Source: an uncultured Neomegalonema sp. (GTDB lineage: Bacteria > Pseudomonadota > Alphaproteobacteria > Rhodobacterales > Rhodobacteraceae). Taken from it: a stretch of DNA of 8,713 nt. The notes under the pieces were generated by a model. That model searched no databases and was not told the origin of the DNA. It worked only from the letters and a program-made list of their open reading frames with translations. This document shows, in pieces, positions 1-5,914 of the stretch. The first letter of the stretch is position 1. Each line of letters starts with the position of its first letter. The DNA is taken from contig CALGNW010000058.1 in assembly GCA_937958345.1 (NCBI GenBank), forward strand, positions 1 through 8,713, written 5' to 3'. A program made the position numbers and the translations under genes.

Positions 1-5
1 CGGAC

Positions 6-24
6 GCATTCGCTTTGCGAATGC
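6..24 (-). terminator. Hairpin just past the rluD-like stop codon, possible terminator
   Basis: A perfect inverted repeat (GCATTCGC, 3-base loop, GCGAATGC) lies 2 bases beyond the TAG stop (27-29) of the leftward pseudouridine synthase gene. The position suits transcription termination or 3'-end protection. No T-run can be checked on the leftward strand because the window ends within a few bases, so the terminator role is inferred from position and stem strength alone. Confidence 0.45.
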
Positions 25-26
25 TC

Positions 27-1049
27 CTATGTCAACGCTTTGACCAGTTGCGCCAGATCGTCCGGCAAGTCGCTTTCGAAACGCAGGTCTTCTTTTGTCA
101 CGGGATGAACAAAACCGAGGGATTTCGCGTGAAGGGCCTGCCTCGGGAAACTGCTGAGTGCCTCGCGTAGCGGCTCTGGGAGGCTGGTCGGCGGAGTGCG
201 CTGGCGGCCATAAGTCTGGTCCCCGACCAGCGGATGGCCGAGATGCGTGAGGTGAACGCGGATTTGGTGCGTGCGGCCCGTTTCCAGCCGGCACTCAACC
301 AGCGAACACGGGCCGAGATCAGCGAGCCTTTTGAAGCGCGTGACGGCGCGGCGGCCATCATTGATATTGACCGCCATTTTCTTGCGGTCGGTGCGCGAGC
401 GGCCAATCGTTGTCTCGACCCGCACCCAACCCGGCTCGAACGAAACCGCCGGAAGGCCCGCCATCCGCGCATCGGACCGGTCCGGCCTTCCCCAGACCAG
501 CGCGGCATAGCTGCGCTCCAGGTCATGGGCCGCGAACTGAGCCGCAAGCCCCTGATGGGCCGCGTCGGATTTGGCAACAACCAGCAGACCCGACGTATCC
601 TTGTCGATCCGGTGCACGATGCCGGGGCGCTTTTCTCCGCCGACGCCGGACAGCGTATCGCCGCAATGGGCCAGCAGCGCATTGACCAGCGTGCCGGTAT
701 ACGCCCCCGGCGCGGGGTGGACGACCATGCCCGCAGGCTTTTCCACCACGATAAGATGCGCGTCCTCGAACACCACATCGAGCGGGATGTCCTCGGGTTC
801 GGGCGCGGCGGGCAGCGGCGGCGGCACGGCAATGCGCAGCACCTCGCCGCCCTTGACTTTGCCCGACGCGTCCGTGACCGTCCCGCCCGGTCGGGACAGG
901 CGCGTCACCGCCCCGCCCTCGATCAGCGCGCGGATGCGCGACCGGCTGAGACCGGGGGTTGCGGCGGCCTCGGTCAGCGCCTTATCCAGGCGCGATCCCT
1001 TTGCCTCGGGCGGCAAGGTCACTTCTATCGGAGCATCTGCATCATTCAT
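27..1049 (-). CDS. rluD: RluA/RluD-family 23S rRNA pseudouridine synthase
   Basis: This 340-residue protein is predicted to isomerise specific uridines in 23S rRNA to pseudouridine during large-subunit assembly in the cytoplasm. An N-terminal S4-like RNA-binding region (about residues 18-70, SRLDKALTEA...SRSRIRALIEGGAV) is followed by the RluA catalytic domain from about residue 90. The family signature HRIDKDTSGLLVVAK spans 146-160, with D149 as the expected catalytic aspartate. The later family blocks RTHQIRVHLTHLGHPLVGD (about 259-277) and QALHAKSLGFVHP (about 304-316) are also present. Length fits RluD (about 320-350). I chose the ATG at 1049 because the S4 homology starts soon after it; the frame stays open to 1394, but that extension is low-complexity and antisense to the neighbouring gene. 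The start codon overlaps that of the divergent gene, so there is no separate leader. RluD rather than RluA or RluC is the likely subtype, judged from the S4 domain and length only. Confidence 0.93.
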   Translation of the reverse strand: MNDADAPIEVTLPPEAKGSRLDKALTEAAATPGLSRSRIRALIEGGAVTRLSRPGGTVTDASGKVKGGEVLRIAVPPPLPAAPEPEDIPLDVVFEDAHLIVVEKPAGMVVHPAPGAYTGTLVNALLAHCGDTLSGVGGEKRPGIVHRIDKDTSGLLVVAKSDAAHQGLAAQFAAHDLERSYAALVWGRPDRSDARMAGLPAVSFEPGWVRVETTIGRSRTDRKKMAVNINDGRRAVTRFKRLADLGPCSLVECRLETGRTHQIRVHLTHLGHPLVGDQTYGRQRTPPTSLPEPLREALSSFPRQALHAKSLGFVHPVTKEDLRFESDLPDDLAQLVKALT

Positions 1050-1419
1050 GGCACGCGACTTACAACAATCCGAGCGCCTTCGCGACCACGATGACGACGC
1101 AATCGAACCGCCGCAGCTGCGCAGCTTTCGCCGCCTCGTCAGTCTGTTGATGGTCGTCATGATGATCGGCATTCTGGCAATCGCAGGGGCGCTGGTCTGG
1201 AAACTGACCCAACCCGAGGGCGGCGCGCCGGTTGTCGCGGCCACCGGCGAGATTGCCGTCGGCGAGGGCATCGAGGTGCTGAGCGTGTCGCGTGCGGGGC
1301 CGTCGTTGTTTTTGCTGGTCCGGGACAAGGCGACCGGCGCGCGCATGATCGAGGAGCGCCGCGCAAGCGACCGCACCCTTGTCGGCACTTTCAAACTGGT
1401 CCCGGCGCGCGGTGATTGA
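1048..1419 (+). CDS. Small single-pass membrane protein (DUF6476-like)
   Basis: This 123-residue protein has a charged N-terminus (about 1-29), one strongly hydrophobic helix (about 30-52, LVSLLMVVMMIGILAIAGALVW) and a 70-residue C-terminal domain with beta-like segments (EGIEVLSVSR, SLFLLVRD, TLVGTFKLV). Arg-rich RSFRR before the helix predicts an inside N-terminus and a periplasmic tail. Size, layout and position beside an rluD gene match the small proteins annotated DUF6476 in Rhodobacteraceae, recalled from memory rather than searched. Function is unknown. The start overlaps the rluD start (1047-1049 on the other strand), and the only Shine-Dalgarno-like string, GGAG at 1030-1033, is rather far at 14 bases. 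Upstream in-frame extension would run antisense to rluD and has no protein-like character, so the ATG at 1048 is preferred. Confidence 0.8.
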   Translation: MARDLQQSERLRDHDDDAIEPPQLRSFRRLVSLLMVVMMIGILAIAGALVWKLTQPEGGAPVVAATGEIAVGEGIEVLSVSRAGPSLFLLVRDKATGARMIEERRASDRTLVGTFKLVPARGD

Positions 1420-1446
1420 ACGCAGCCAGCGCCGGACAGATATAAG
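1416..1446 (+). promoter_or_regulatory. Possible sigma-70 promoter for the MATE gene
   Basis: TTGAAC (1416-1421) and TATAAG (1441-1446) resemble -35 and -10 hexamers, separated by 19 bases, which is longer than ideal. Initiation would fall near 1453 and give a short leader of about 18 bases before the ATG at 1471. This is pattern matching only; the MATE gene could instead be transcribed with the preceding gene, whose stop is 51 bases upstream. Confidence 0.3.
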
Positions 1447-1470
1447 ACTTCCCTTTAACGAAAGTCAGCC

Positions 1471-2874
1471 ATGAGCGCCGCCCGCAAATCCGCCGCCTTT
1501 CTTGAAGGATCCATCCTGCGCCACATCACCGTAATGTCGGCCAGTTCGGGGGCGGGATTGCTGGCGATTTTTCTGGTTGATTTCGCCGACCTGTTTTTCA
1601 TTTCGCTGCTGGGCGCGGATGCCCTCGCGGCGGCGGTCGGGTACGCCGGAACAGTGCTGTTTTTCTTCACGTCAATCGGGATCGGGCTGGCCATCGCAAT
1701 GGGTGCACTGACGGCGCGGGCATTGGGGCGCGAAGATACCGAGCGCGCGCGGGTCGTGGCCGGCAGTGTTGCCGCCATCGTCATCGGGATCGGATTGGTG
1801 CTGACGGCCATCCTGATCATATACGCGCCGACCTTTCTGACGTGGCTGGGCGCAACCGGCGAGGCGCATGCCTACGCGACGTCTTATTTGCGGATCGCGG
1901 GCGCGGGCACGCCGTTTCTGATGCTGGGCATGGCAGGCGGCGCGGTGTTGCGCAGCCACGGCGATGCACGGCGGGCGATGAACATTACGCTGTCCTCCGC
2001 GCTGATGAACGCCGTGCTGGACCCGCTGTTTATCTTCGGTTTCGGCTGGGGTCTGGACGGTGCGGCCATTGCGACATTTTTGGCGCGCGTGACGCTGGCG
2101 GTCGTCGCGTGGCGTCCGATCCTGACTCTCTATGACGGTGTTGCCCGCCCCCGTTTCAAAAGTGTGCTGAGCGACCTCGCGCCCGTCTTTGCCATCGCCG
2201 GCCCCGCCCTGCTGACCAATGTTGCGACGCCGGTCGGCAATGCGTTCATCACGCGCATTATCTCGGGTTTCGGGACCGAGGCGGTGGCGGGCTATGCCGT
2301 GATCGGCAGGCTGACTCCGCTGGCGTTTTGTCTGATTTTCGGACTGTCCGGGGCCGTGGGGCCGATTATCGGTCAGAATTTCGGCGCGGCGCGCATTGAC
2401 CGGGTACGCGAAACGCTGGTCAAGGCACTGATGCTGGCCACGGCGTATGTCGTTGCCGTGTCGCTTGTCCTGTTTTTGCTGCGCTGGCCGCTGGCCGAGT
2501 TGTTCAAGGCGACCGATACCGCGCGGTCCCTGTTGTTCCTGTTTTGCGGGCCGCTGTCGCTCGCATTTATCTTCAACGCTGCACTTTTTACGACTAACGC
2601 AGCCTTCAACAACCTTGACCGCCCTTTCACGTCTACGGTAGTAAATTGGGGACGTCACACGCTGGGGACCGTGCCTTTTGCGTGGCTCGGTGCGCAGATT
2701 ATGGGCGCAGAGGGCGTGCTGATCGGTCAATACGCGGGCGGGGCGATTTTTGCGGTTCTGGGTGTCTTTCTGGCCTTTCGGCTGATTGACCAGCACGATC
2801 CGCATACCCCGGCGACGGCGATCACACCGATCGAGCGGGTTCCGCAATCTCCGTTTAGCAACTGGCGGCCCTGA
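1471..2874 (+). CDS. MATE family efflux transporter
   Basis: This 467-residue inner-membrane protein has around twelve hydrophobic segments in two similar halves and short polar linkers, with the length expected of MATE antiporters (about 440-480). Such proteins export cationic drugs, metabolites or toxins in exchange for Na+ or H+. Family-like features include an N-terminal GSILRHITVMSASSGAGLL segment, the loop after helix 2 (IGIGLAIAMGALTARALGRED), the inter-domain loop LTNVATPVGNAFITRIISGFG, and GLSGAVGPIIGQNFGA (about 291-306), typical of the second-half MATE motif. The start is the first ATG of the open frame and has only a weak GAAAG ribosome binding site. Substrate cannot be told from sequence. 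It lies just upstream of a quorum-sensing locus, but a strong hairpin follows it and nothing links the two functionally. Confidence 0.92.
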   Translation: MSAARKSAAFLEGSILRHITVMSASSGAGLLAIFLVDFADLFFISLLGADALAAAVGYAGTVLFFFTSIGIGLAIAMGALTARALGREDTERARVVAGSVAAIVIGIGLVLTAILIIYAPTFLTWLGATGEAHAYATSYLRIAGAGTPFLMLGMAGGAVLRSHGDARRAMNITLSSALMNAVLDPLFIFGFGWGLDGAAIATFLARVTLAVVAWRPILTLYDGVARPRFKSVLSDLAPVFAIAGPALLTNVATPVGNAFITRIISGFGTEAVAGYAVIGRLTPLAFCLIFGLSGAVGPIIGQNFGAARIDRVRETLVKALMLATAYVVAVSLVLFLLRWPLAELFKATDTARSLLFLFCGPLSLAFIFNAALFTTNAAFNNLDRPFTSTVVNWGRHTLGTVPFAWLGAQIMGAEGVLIGQYAGGAIFAVLGVFLAFRLIDQHDPHTPATAITPIERVPQSPFSNWRP

Positions 2875-2884
2875 TGCGCCGCCG

Positions 2885-2904
2885 CCTCGTCGTTTCCGAC
2901 GAGG
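2885..2904 (+). terminator. Hairpin after the MATE gene, possible terminator
   Basis: A perfect 8-bp inverted repeat (CCTCGTCG, loop TTTC, CGACGAGG) starts 10 bases after the MATE stop codon. It is GC-rich and stable, but the 3' flank (GTAAATTGACG) lacks an immediate T-run, so it is either an imperfect intrinsic terminator or a 3'-end stabiliser. It separates the MATE gene from the downstream quorum-sensing genes. Confidence 0.45.
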
Positions 2905-2909
2905 GTAAA

Positions 2910-2938
2910 TTGACGATTTGCATTTTGCTCAACAAAGA
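2910..2938 (+). promoter_or_regulatory. Possible promoter for the 55-residue gene and luxR
   Basis: TTGACG (2910-2915) is a good -35 match for alphaproteobacterial housekeeping sigma. The segment 17 bases further on, CAAAGA (2933-2938), is a poor -10. The region is more AT-rich than its surroundings and sits between a hairpin and the first gene of the quorum-sensing cluster, which makes it the most likely promoter location, but the exact start is uncertain. Confidence 0.3.
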
Positions 2939-2985
2939 CATTTTCTGCGGCGGGGCCGGAAAAGTGTGAGGGGAAGGGGACTTAA

Positions 2986-3153
2986 GTGCATTACGAGCAA
3001 ATGCAAAAGCTGATTGAGATACTCGCGGAAGAAACCCGCAATGCCGGATACGAGTATTCTGCTGACATGCTGAACATCGCCGCAGTGTCCCTACGGAAGG
3101 AAGCGGTGCTTTCCGAACAGTTTTCTCTCGATCATGGAACGGCCATCCACTAA
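2986..3153 (+). CDS. 55-residue protein of unknown function, coupled to luxR
   Basis: A short gene starts with GTG and ends with TAA, encoding 55 residues beginning MHYEQMQKLIEILAEETR and ending FSLDHGTAIH. Its purine-rich ribosome binding site (AGGGGAAGGGGA, about 2969-2980) is the strongest in this part of the window and lies 5 bases from the GTG. The protein looks soluble and mostly helical: one amphipathic helix about residues 3-20 and a second about 25-45 (SADMLNIAAVSLRKEAVL), with no membrane segment or signal peptide. It stops 6 to 12 bases before the luxR start, so the two are almost certainly co-transcribed and luxR, which has a poor ribosome binding site, may depend on its translation. 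I do not recognise a family. A role as a LuxR partner is only a guess from position. Confidence 0.72.
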   Translation: MHYEQMQKLIEILAEETRNAGYEYSADMLNIAAVSLRKEAVLSEQFSLDHGTAIH

Positions 3154-3159
3154 CGTCTG

Positions 3160-3900
3160 GTGTGTATGACCGAGCACAGACCTTCACGCGATATTCTGGA
3201 CACGCTCGCCACAGTAGGCGAGCCGAAGGATATGACGGGGATCTTTGACTCAATCCGCGAGCACTACGGCATTGATAATATTGTCTATCACGCGGTCAAC
3301 GTGCGTGGCCTGACCAAGGACGGCGCGTTTCTGCGGCTGACCTATTCCGACGAGTGGATCACGCAATACTACCAGCAGGACTACTTCAAGATTGACCCCG
3401 TCGTCGAAGAGGGCGCACGCGCCTTTATGCCGTTTCTATGGTCCCAGTTGGATTGGAGCAGCAAACGCCGTCAGGAGTTTATCGAGGACGCAACGGCGCA
3501 TTCGGTCATGGCCGCCGGCCTGTCCGTTCCGGTGCGCGGCCCCGATGGCCAGCACGCGATTTTCTCGATGACGACGGATAGAACGGACCATGCCTGGGTC
3601 AGACAACTGCGCGCGCACCTGCCCGACCTGCACAGCATCGCGCATTCGGTCCACGAGGCGACGTTGCGGGTGGAAGGCGTCGCCGCGCCGGAGGCGATCT
3701 CGCTGTCAAACCGCGAGCGCGACGTCCTGCAATGGGCAGGGGCCGGTAAAACGACGGAAGATATCGGCGAAATCCTCGGTATCGCCGAACGCACGGTCCG
3801 GGTCTATCTGGACACGTCGCGGCACAAGCTGGGCGCTGCGAATCGCACGCATGCCGTTGCCCGGGCCTTGAGCCTGGGCCTGATTCATCCGCCGGATTGA
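3160..3900 (+). CDS. luxR: LuxR-family autoinducer-binding transcriptional regulator
   Basis: The 246-residue protein has the two-domain quorum-sensing receptor layout. The N-terminal acyl-homoserine-lactone-binding domain (about 25-170) retains residues at the spacing of the TraR/LuxR ligand site: W66, Y70, D79, P80 and W94, plus a glycine near 120 (AAGLSVPVRG). The C-terminal LuxR/FixJ helix-turn-helix (about 181-243) keeps the family E186, L190 and G196 in LSNRERDVLQWAGAG, with recognition helix around ERTVRVYLDTSRHKL. This is therefore a genuine signal receptor rather than a bare LuxR-HTH protein, and should bind DNA dyads as a dimer. Numbering uses the GTG at 3160; the ATG at 3166 is equally possible and would remove two residues. 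Neither start has a good ribosome binding site, suggesting coupling to the preceding small gene. luxI follows after 109 bases, so this is probably its cognate receptor. The symbol denotes the family; the local name is unknown. Confidence 0.93.
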   Translation: MCMTEHRPSRDILDTLATVGEPKDMTGIFDSIREHYGIDNIVYHAVNVRGLTKDGAFLRLTYSDEWITQYYQQDYFKIDPVVEEGARAFMPFLWSQLDWSSKRRQEFIEDATAHSVMAAGLSVPVRGPDGQHAIFSMTTDRTDHAWVRQLRAHLPDLHSIAHSVHEATLRVEGVAAPEAISLSNRERDVLQWAGAGKTTEDIGEILGIAERTVRVYLDTSRHKLGAANRTHAVARALSLGLIHPPD

Positions 3901-3914
3901 TCACGATTTTCGGG

Positions 3915-3937
3915 AACTTCTACTATAGGTAGCAATT
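3915..3937 (+). promoter_or_regulatory. Candidate lux-box-like dyad upstream of luxI
   Basis: CTAC and GTAG half-sites (3920-3923 and 3929-3932) flank a 5-base centre, and symmetry continues outward at 3918/3934, 3916/3936 and 3915/3937, giving a partial 23-base dyad centred on 3926. LuxR-type receptors bind dyads of about 18-20 bases that often overlap the -35 region of their target promoter, which is where this one falls relative to TACAAT at 3952-3957. The match is to the general architecture, not to a known consensus for this receptor. Confidence 0.45.
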
Positions 3938-3957
3938 TAGACGAATTCTCTTACAAT
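3929..3957 (+). promoter_or_regulatory. Probable luxI promoter
   Basis: TACAAT (3952-3957) matches the -10 consensus at five of six positions and sits in a strikingly AT-rich stretch of an otherwise GC-rich window. The -35 position, 17 bases upstream (GTAGCA, 3929-3934), is a poor match and overlaps the candidate lux box. Weak -35 plus overlapping operator is typical of an activator-dependent promoter. Transcription would start near 3964, leaving a leader of about 46 bases. Confidence 0.45.
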
Positions 3958-3973
3958 TTTTAATTGTCAATTT

Positions 3974-3999
3974 TACGTTTGCACTCATAGGTAAACGTA
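3974..3999 (+). promoter_or_regulatory. Inverted repeat abutting the luxI ribosome binding site
   Basis: TACGTTT (3974-3980) and AAACGTA (3993-3999) form a perfect 7-bp inverted repeat with a 12-base spacer. The right arm runs directly into the Shine-Dalgarno AGGAG (3999-4003), 6 bases before the luxI ATG. In the transcript it could fold next to the ribosome binding site and modulate translation; in DNA it could be a regulator site. Both roles are inferred. Confidence 0.4.
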
Positions 4000-4009
4000 G
4001 GAGCCGAGA

Positions 4010-4657
4010 ATGACGATTCGACTTGTGAAAGGAATGGATCTTGAGGGCAGCGGCGATCTGTTGGGAGAGATGTTTCGCGCCCGCAAGCGTCTGTTCGCAG
4101 ATCGGTTGGGATGGGACGTCACCGTCGACGATCGCGGTTGGGAGATCGACCAATATGATCCGATCAGCCCGCTCTATCTGATCTCGACCGATGAGAACGG
4201 CGCGCATCAGGGGTCGCTGCGCCTGCTGCCGACCACCGGCGATACGATGTTGCGGGATGTGTTCACGACGGCATTTGACGGGACGGTCATTGAAAGTCCG
4301 CTGATCTGGGAATGCACCCGGTTTTGTATCGAGAGCCAGAAGTCCGAAAAGATCAGCGCCGGATTGCATCGCGCAACCACGGCCCTGCTGCTGGGCATTT
4401 GCGAGACCGGATTGCGCGCGGGTATCCAGCAGATTGTCGGGGTCTTTGACCGGCGGATGATTCCGATCTACCGGCGCGGCGGCTGGGCCCCCGAGGTGAT
4501 TGGCGAGAGCGGAAGCGGACGTGAGGCGGTCTACCTCGGCGTTTGGGACGTCTCCGAGGCCTATGCGGCATCGATCCGAAAGGCGGGCGGATTCAGCGGG
4601 TCGATCCTCGAACCGGAGTCGCGTCGCCGTGCCTCGCTGTTATTAAAAGCCGCTTAA
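4010..4657 (+). CDS. luxI: LuxI-family acyl-homoserine-lactone synthase
   Basis: The 215-residue cytoplasmic enzyme is predicted to make an N-acyl-L-homoserine lactone from S-adenosylmethionine and an acyl carrier protein thioester. All the invariant LuxI-family residues are visible: R25, F29, W35, D47 and D50 in the N-terminal block (ARKRLFADRLGWD, EIDQYD), then R71 (GSLRLLPTT), F85 (MLRDVF), E101 and R104 (WECTRFCIES). Length matches the family (about 190-225), so the gene appears intact. The core fold ends near residue 180 and is followed by an Arg/Ser-rich tail. The region around 139-147 (IQQIVGVFD) lacks the threonine common in 3-oxo-acyl producers, hinting at an unsubstituted or 3-hydroxy, perhaps long-chain, signal. 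The ATG at 4010 has a clear AGGAG site. It is expressed from its own promoter region behind luxR. The symbol denotes the family only. Confidence 0.94.
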   Translation: MTIRLVKGMDLEGSGDLLGEMFRARKRLFADRLGWDVTVDDRGWEIDQYDPISPLYLISTDENGAHQGSLRLLPTTGDTMLRDVFTTAFDGTVIESPLIWECTRFCIESQKSEKISAGLHRATTALLLGICETGLRAGIQQIVGVFDRRMIPIYRRGGWAPEVIGESGSGREAVYLGVWDVSEAYAASIRKAGGFSGSILEPESRRRASLLLKAA

Positions 4658-4665
4658 ACGGCTTT
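4646..4665. terminator. Bidirectional terminator hairpin between luxI and aroB
   Basis: A perfect 7-bp inverted repeat (AAAGCCG, loop CTTAAA, CGGCTTT) contains the luxI stop codon TAA in its loop. On the leftward strand the stem is followed by TTTTAATAA, a reasonable U-tract, so it looks best as the terminator for aroKB transcripts. Rightward the tail is only TTTG, so termination of luxI would be weaker. The convergent arrangement of luxI and aroB supports a shared terminator. Confidence 0.6.
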
Positions 4666-4685
4666 GTGACCGGACAGGACGCAAA

Positions 4686-4724
4686 GGGTCGGGAATGCGA
4701 GGCTGTTGGTGCAATTCCTGACCC
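4686..4724. other. Long hairpin in the luxI-aroB gap
   Basis: Arms GGGTCGGGAAT (4686-4696) and ATTCCTGACCC (4714-4724) pair over 11 positions with a single G-T wobble on the rightward strand, around a 17-base loop. There is no T-run on either side, so it is not a standard intrinsic terminator. It lies within the 135-base gap between converging genes, which holds no credible open reading frame. It may be a 3'-UTR structure protecting luxI or aroB mRNA, or part of a small RNA; the function is not known. Confidence 0.5.
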
Positions 4725-4792
4725 GGAATGACCGCAAATGCCGGACAAGACATGCACGTCAGCGGTGCGGTTTCCGGTTTACGCAAGTGGCT

Positions 4793-5914
4793 CTAGCGTT
4801 CGGCGAGGGCATCCGCGAGCACGGCGCGGACCGCGCTCGCCTCGACGTCGCGCGTGACGAAGGCATCTCCGATATCGCGCGCGAGGATAAAGGCAGGCAC
4901 ACCGCCGACGACCTTTTTATCCTGACTCATCAACGAGATCAGGGTATCCGCATCGGGTAAATCGCCGTCAATATCCGCGAGCCGCGTCTTCATCCTCATG
5001 CCCGAAAGGTGTGCGCGAACGCGTGACGGCGTTTCCTGACTGCAATGGCCGAGACGGGCGGAAAGTTCGAACGCGAGCCCCATCCCAACCGATACGCCCT
5101 CGCCATGCAGCAGACGATCAGAGTATCCGGTCGCCGCCTCCAACGCATGGCCGAAGGTGTGGCCGAGATTGAGCAGCGCGCGGTCGCCGCGCTCGTGTTC
5201 GTCGCGGGCCACGATATCCGCCTTGGCCTGAACCGACCGCGCAACCGCCTCGACACGCAGGGTCTTGTCGCCTGCCGCCAGCGCGGGGCCATGCGCCTCC
5301 AACCATTCGAAAAACGGCAAATCGCCCAGCAAGCCGTATTTAGCGACCTCGCCGTACCCCGCAAGAAACTCGCGGCCCGACAGTGTGTCGAGCACGTCGA
5401 TATCGGCCAGCACCAGATCGGGCTGATGAAATGCGCCGATCAGATTTTTGCCACTGGGCGAGTTGATGCCTGTCTTTCCGCCAACCGAGCTGTCGACCTG
5501 CGCCAGTAAAGAAGTCGGTATCTGAATGAACCGCACGCCGCGCCGCAGGATCGAAGCCGCAAACCCCGCAAGGTCTCCGATCACACCGCCGCCGAAGGCT
5601 ATGACAACGTCGTCGCGTTCGACTTTGAGTTCGAGCAGGCTTTCAACCGTTCGTTCGAGCATCGGCCAGCACTTGGTGCGCTCGCCTGGTGGCAGGCGGA
5701 TGGCGTGCGATTCGATGCCAGCCGCCGCCAGTCCGGCCTCAAGCGTCCCGAGATGCAGATCGGCCACTGTTTCATCGGTGACAATGACACTGCGGGGTCT
5801 TTTCAGGAACGGCTTGCAGAATGTTCCCGCCTCCGCGAGCAGGCCCGGCCCCACCATCACCTCATAGCTGCGCGCGCCCAGATCGACAGCGATTGTTCGG
5901 GTATCATCTCTCAT
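4793..5914 (-). CDS. aroB: 3-dehydroquinate synthase
   Basis: This 373-residue cytoplasmic enzyme converts DAHP to 3-dehydroquinate, the second step of the shikimate pathway to aromatic amino acids and folate, using NAD+ and a divalent metal. The glycine-rich NAD-binding motif GGGVIGD lies at 108-114 and the substrate-site segment DSSVGGKTGIN at 141-151. Metal-ligand positions known for the family correspond to E189 (GYGEVAKYGLL), H252 (LNLGHTFGHALE) and H270 (LLHGEGVSVGM). Length matches bacterial AroB (about 360-375) and the gene looks intact. Its ATG overlaps the aroK stop in an ATGA junction, so the two are translationally coupled. It ends convergent with luxI. Confidence 0.97.
   Translation of the reverse strand: MRDDTRTIAVDLGARSYEVMVGPGLLAEAGTFCKPFLKRPRSVIVTDETVADLHLGTLEAGLAAAGIESHAIRLPPGERTKCWPMLERTVESLLELKVERDDVVIAFGGGVIGDLAGFAASILRRGVRFIQIPTSLLAQVDSSVGGKTGINSPSGKNLIGAFHQPDLVLADIDVLDTLSGREFLAGYGEVAKYGLLGDLPFFEWLEAHGPALAAGDKTLRVEAVARSVQAKADIVARDEHERGDRALLNLGHTFGHALEAATGYSDRLLHGEGVSVGMGLAFELSARLGHCSQETPSRVRAHLSGMRMKTRLADIDGDLPDADTLISLMSQDKKVVGGVPAFILARDIGDAFVTRDVEASAVRAVLADALAER

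Noticed and set aside
571..1047. Upstream extension of the small membrane protein frame
   Set aside because: It is the complement of the well-supported rluD-like coding sequence and shows only Pro/Ser/Arg-rich composition with no domain.
1050..1394. N-terminal extension of the pseudouridine synthase frame by 115 residues
   Set aside because: The extension is low-complexity (Ser/Arg/Pro-rich), lies antisense to the small membrane-protein gene, and is not needed for the S4 domain that begins right after the ATG at 1049.
1672..2847. 391-residue leftward frame antisense to the MATE gene
   Set aside because: The product is Arg/Gln/His-rich with no hydrophobic core or motif, typical of the antisense of a GC-rich membrane protein gene.
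3954..3972. CAATT/AATTG/CAATT short repeats as an operator
   Set aside because: The AATTGTCAATT symmetry is real but made of A/T-rich words expected by chance in an AT-rich promoter; it is not distinct enough to call.
3962..3992. TTGTCA (3964-3969) with CATAGG as a luxI promoter
   Set aside because: The -10 is poor and the start would fall inside the ribosome binding site; TACAAT at 3952-3957 is better placed.
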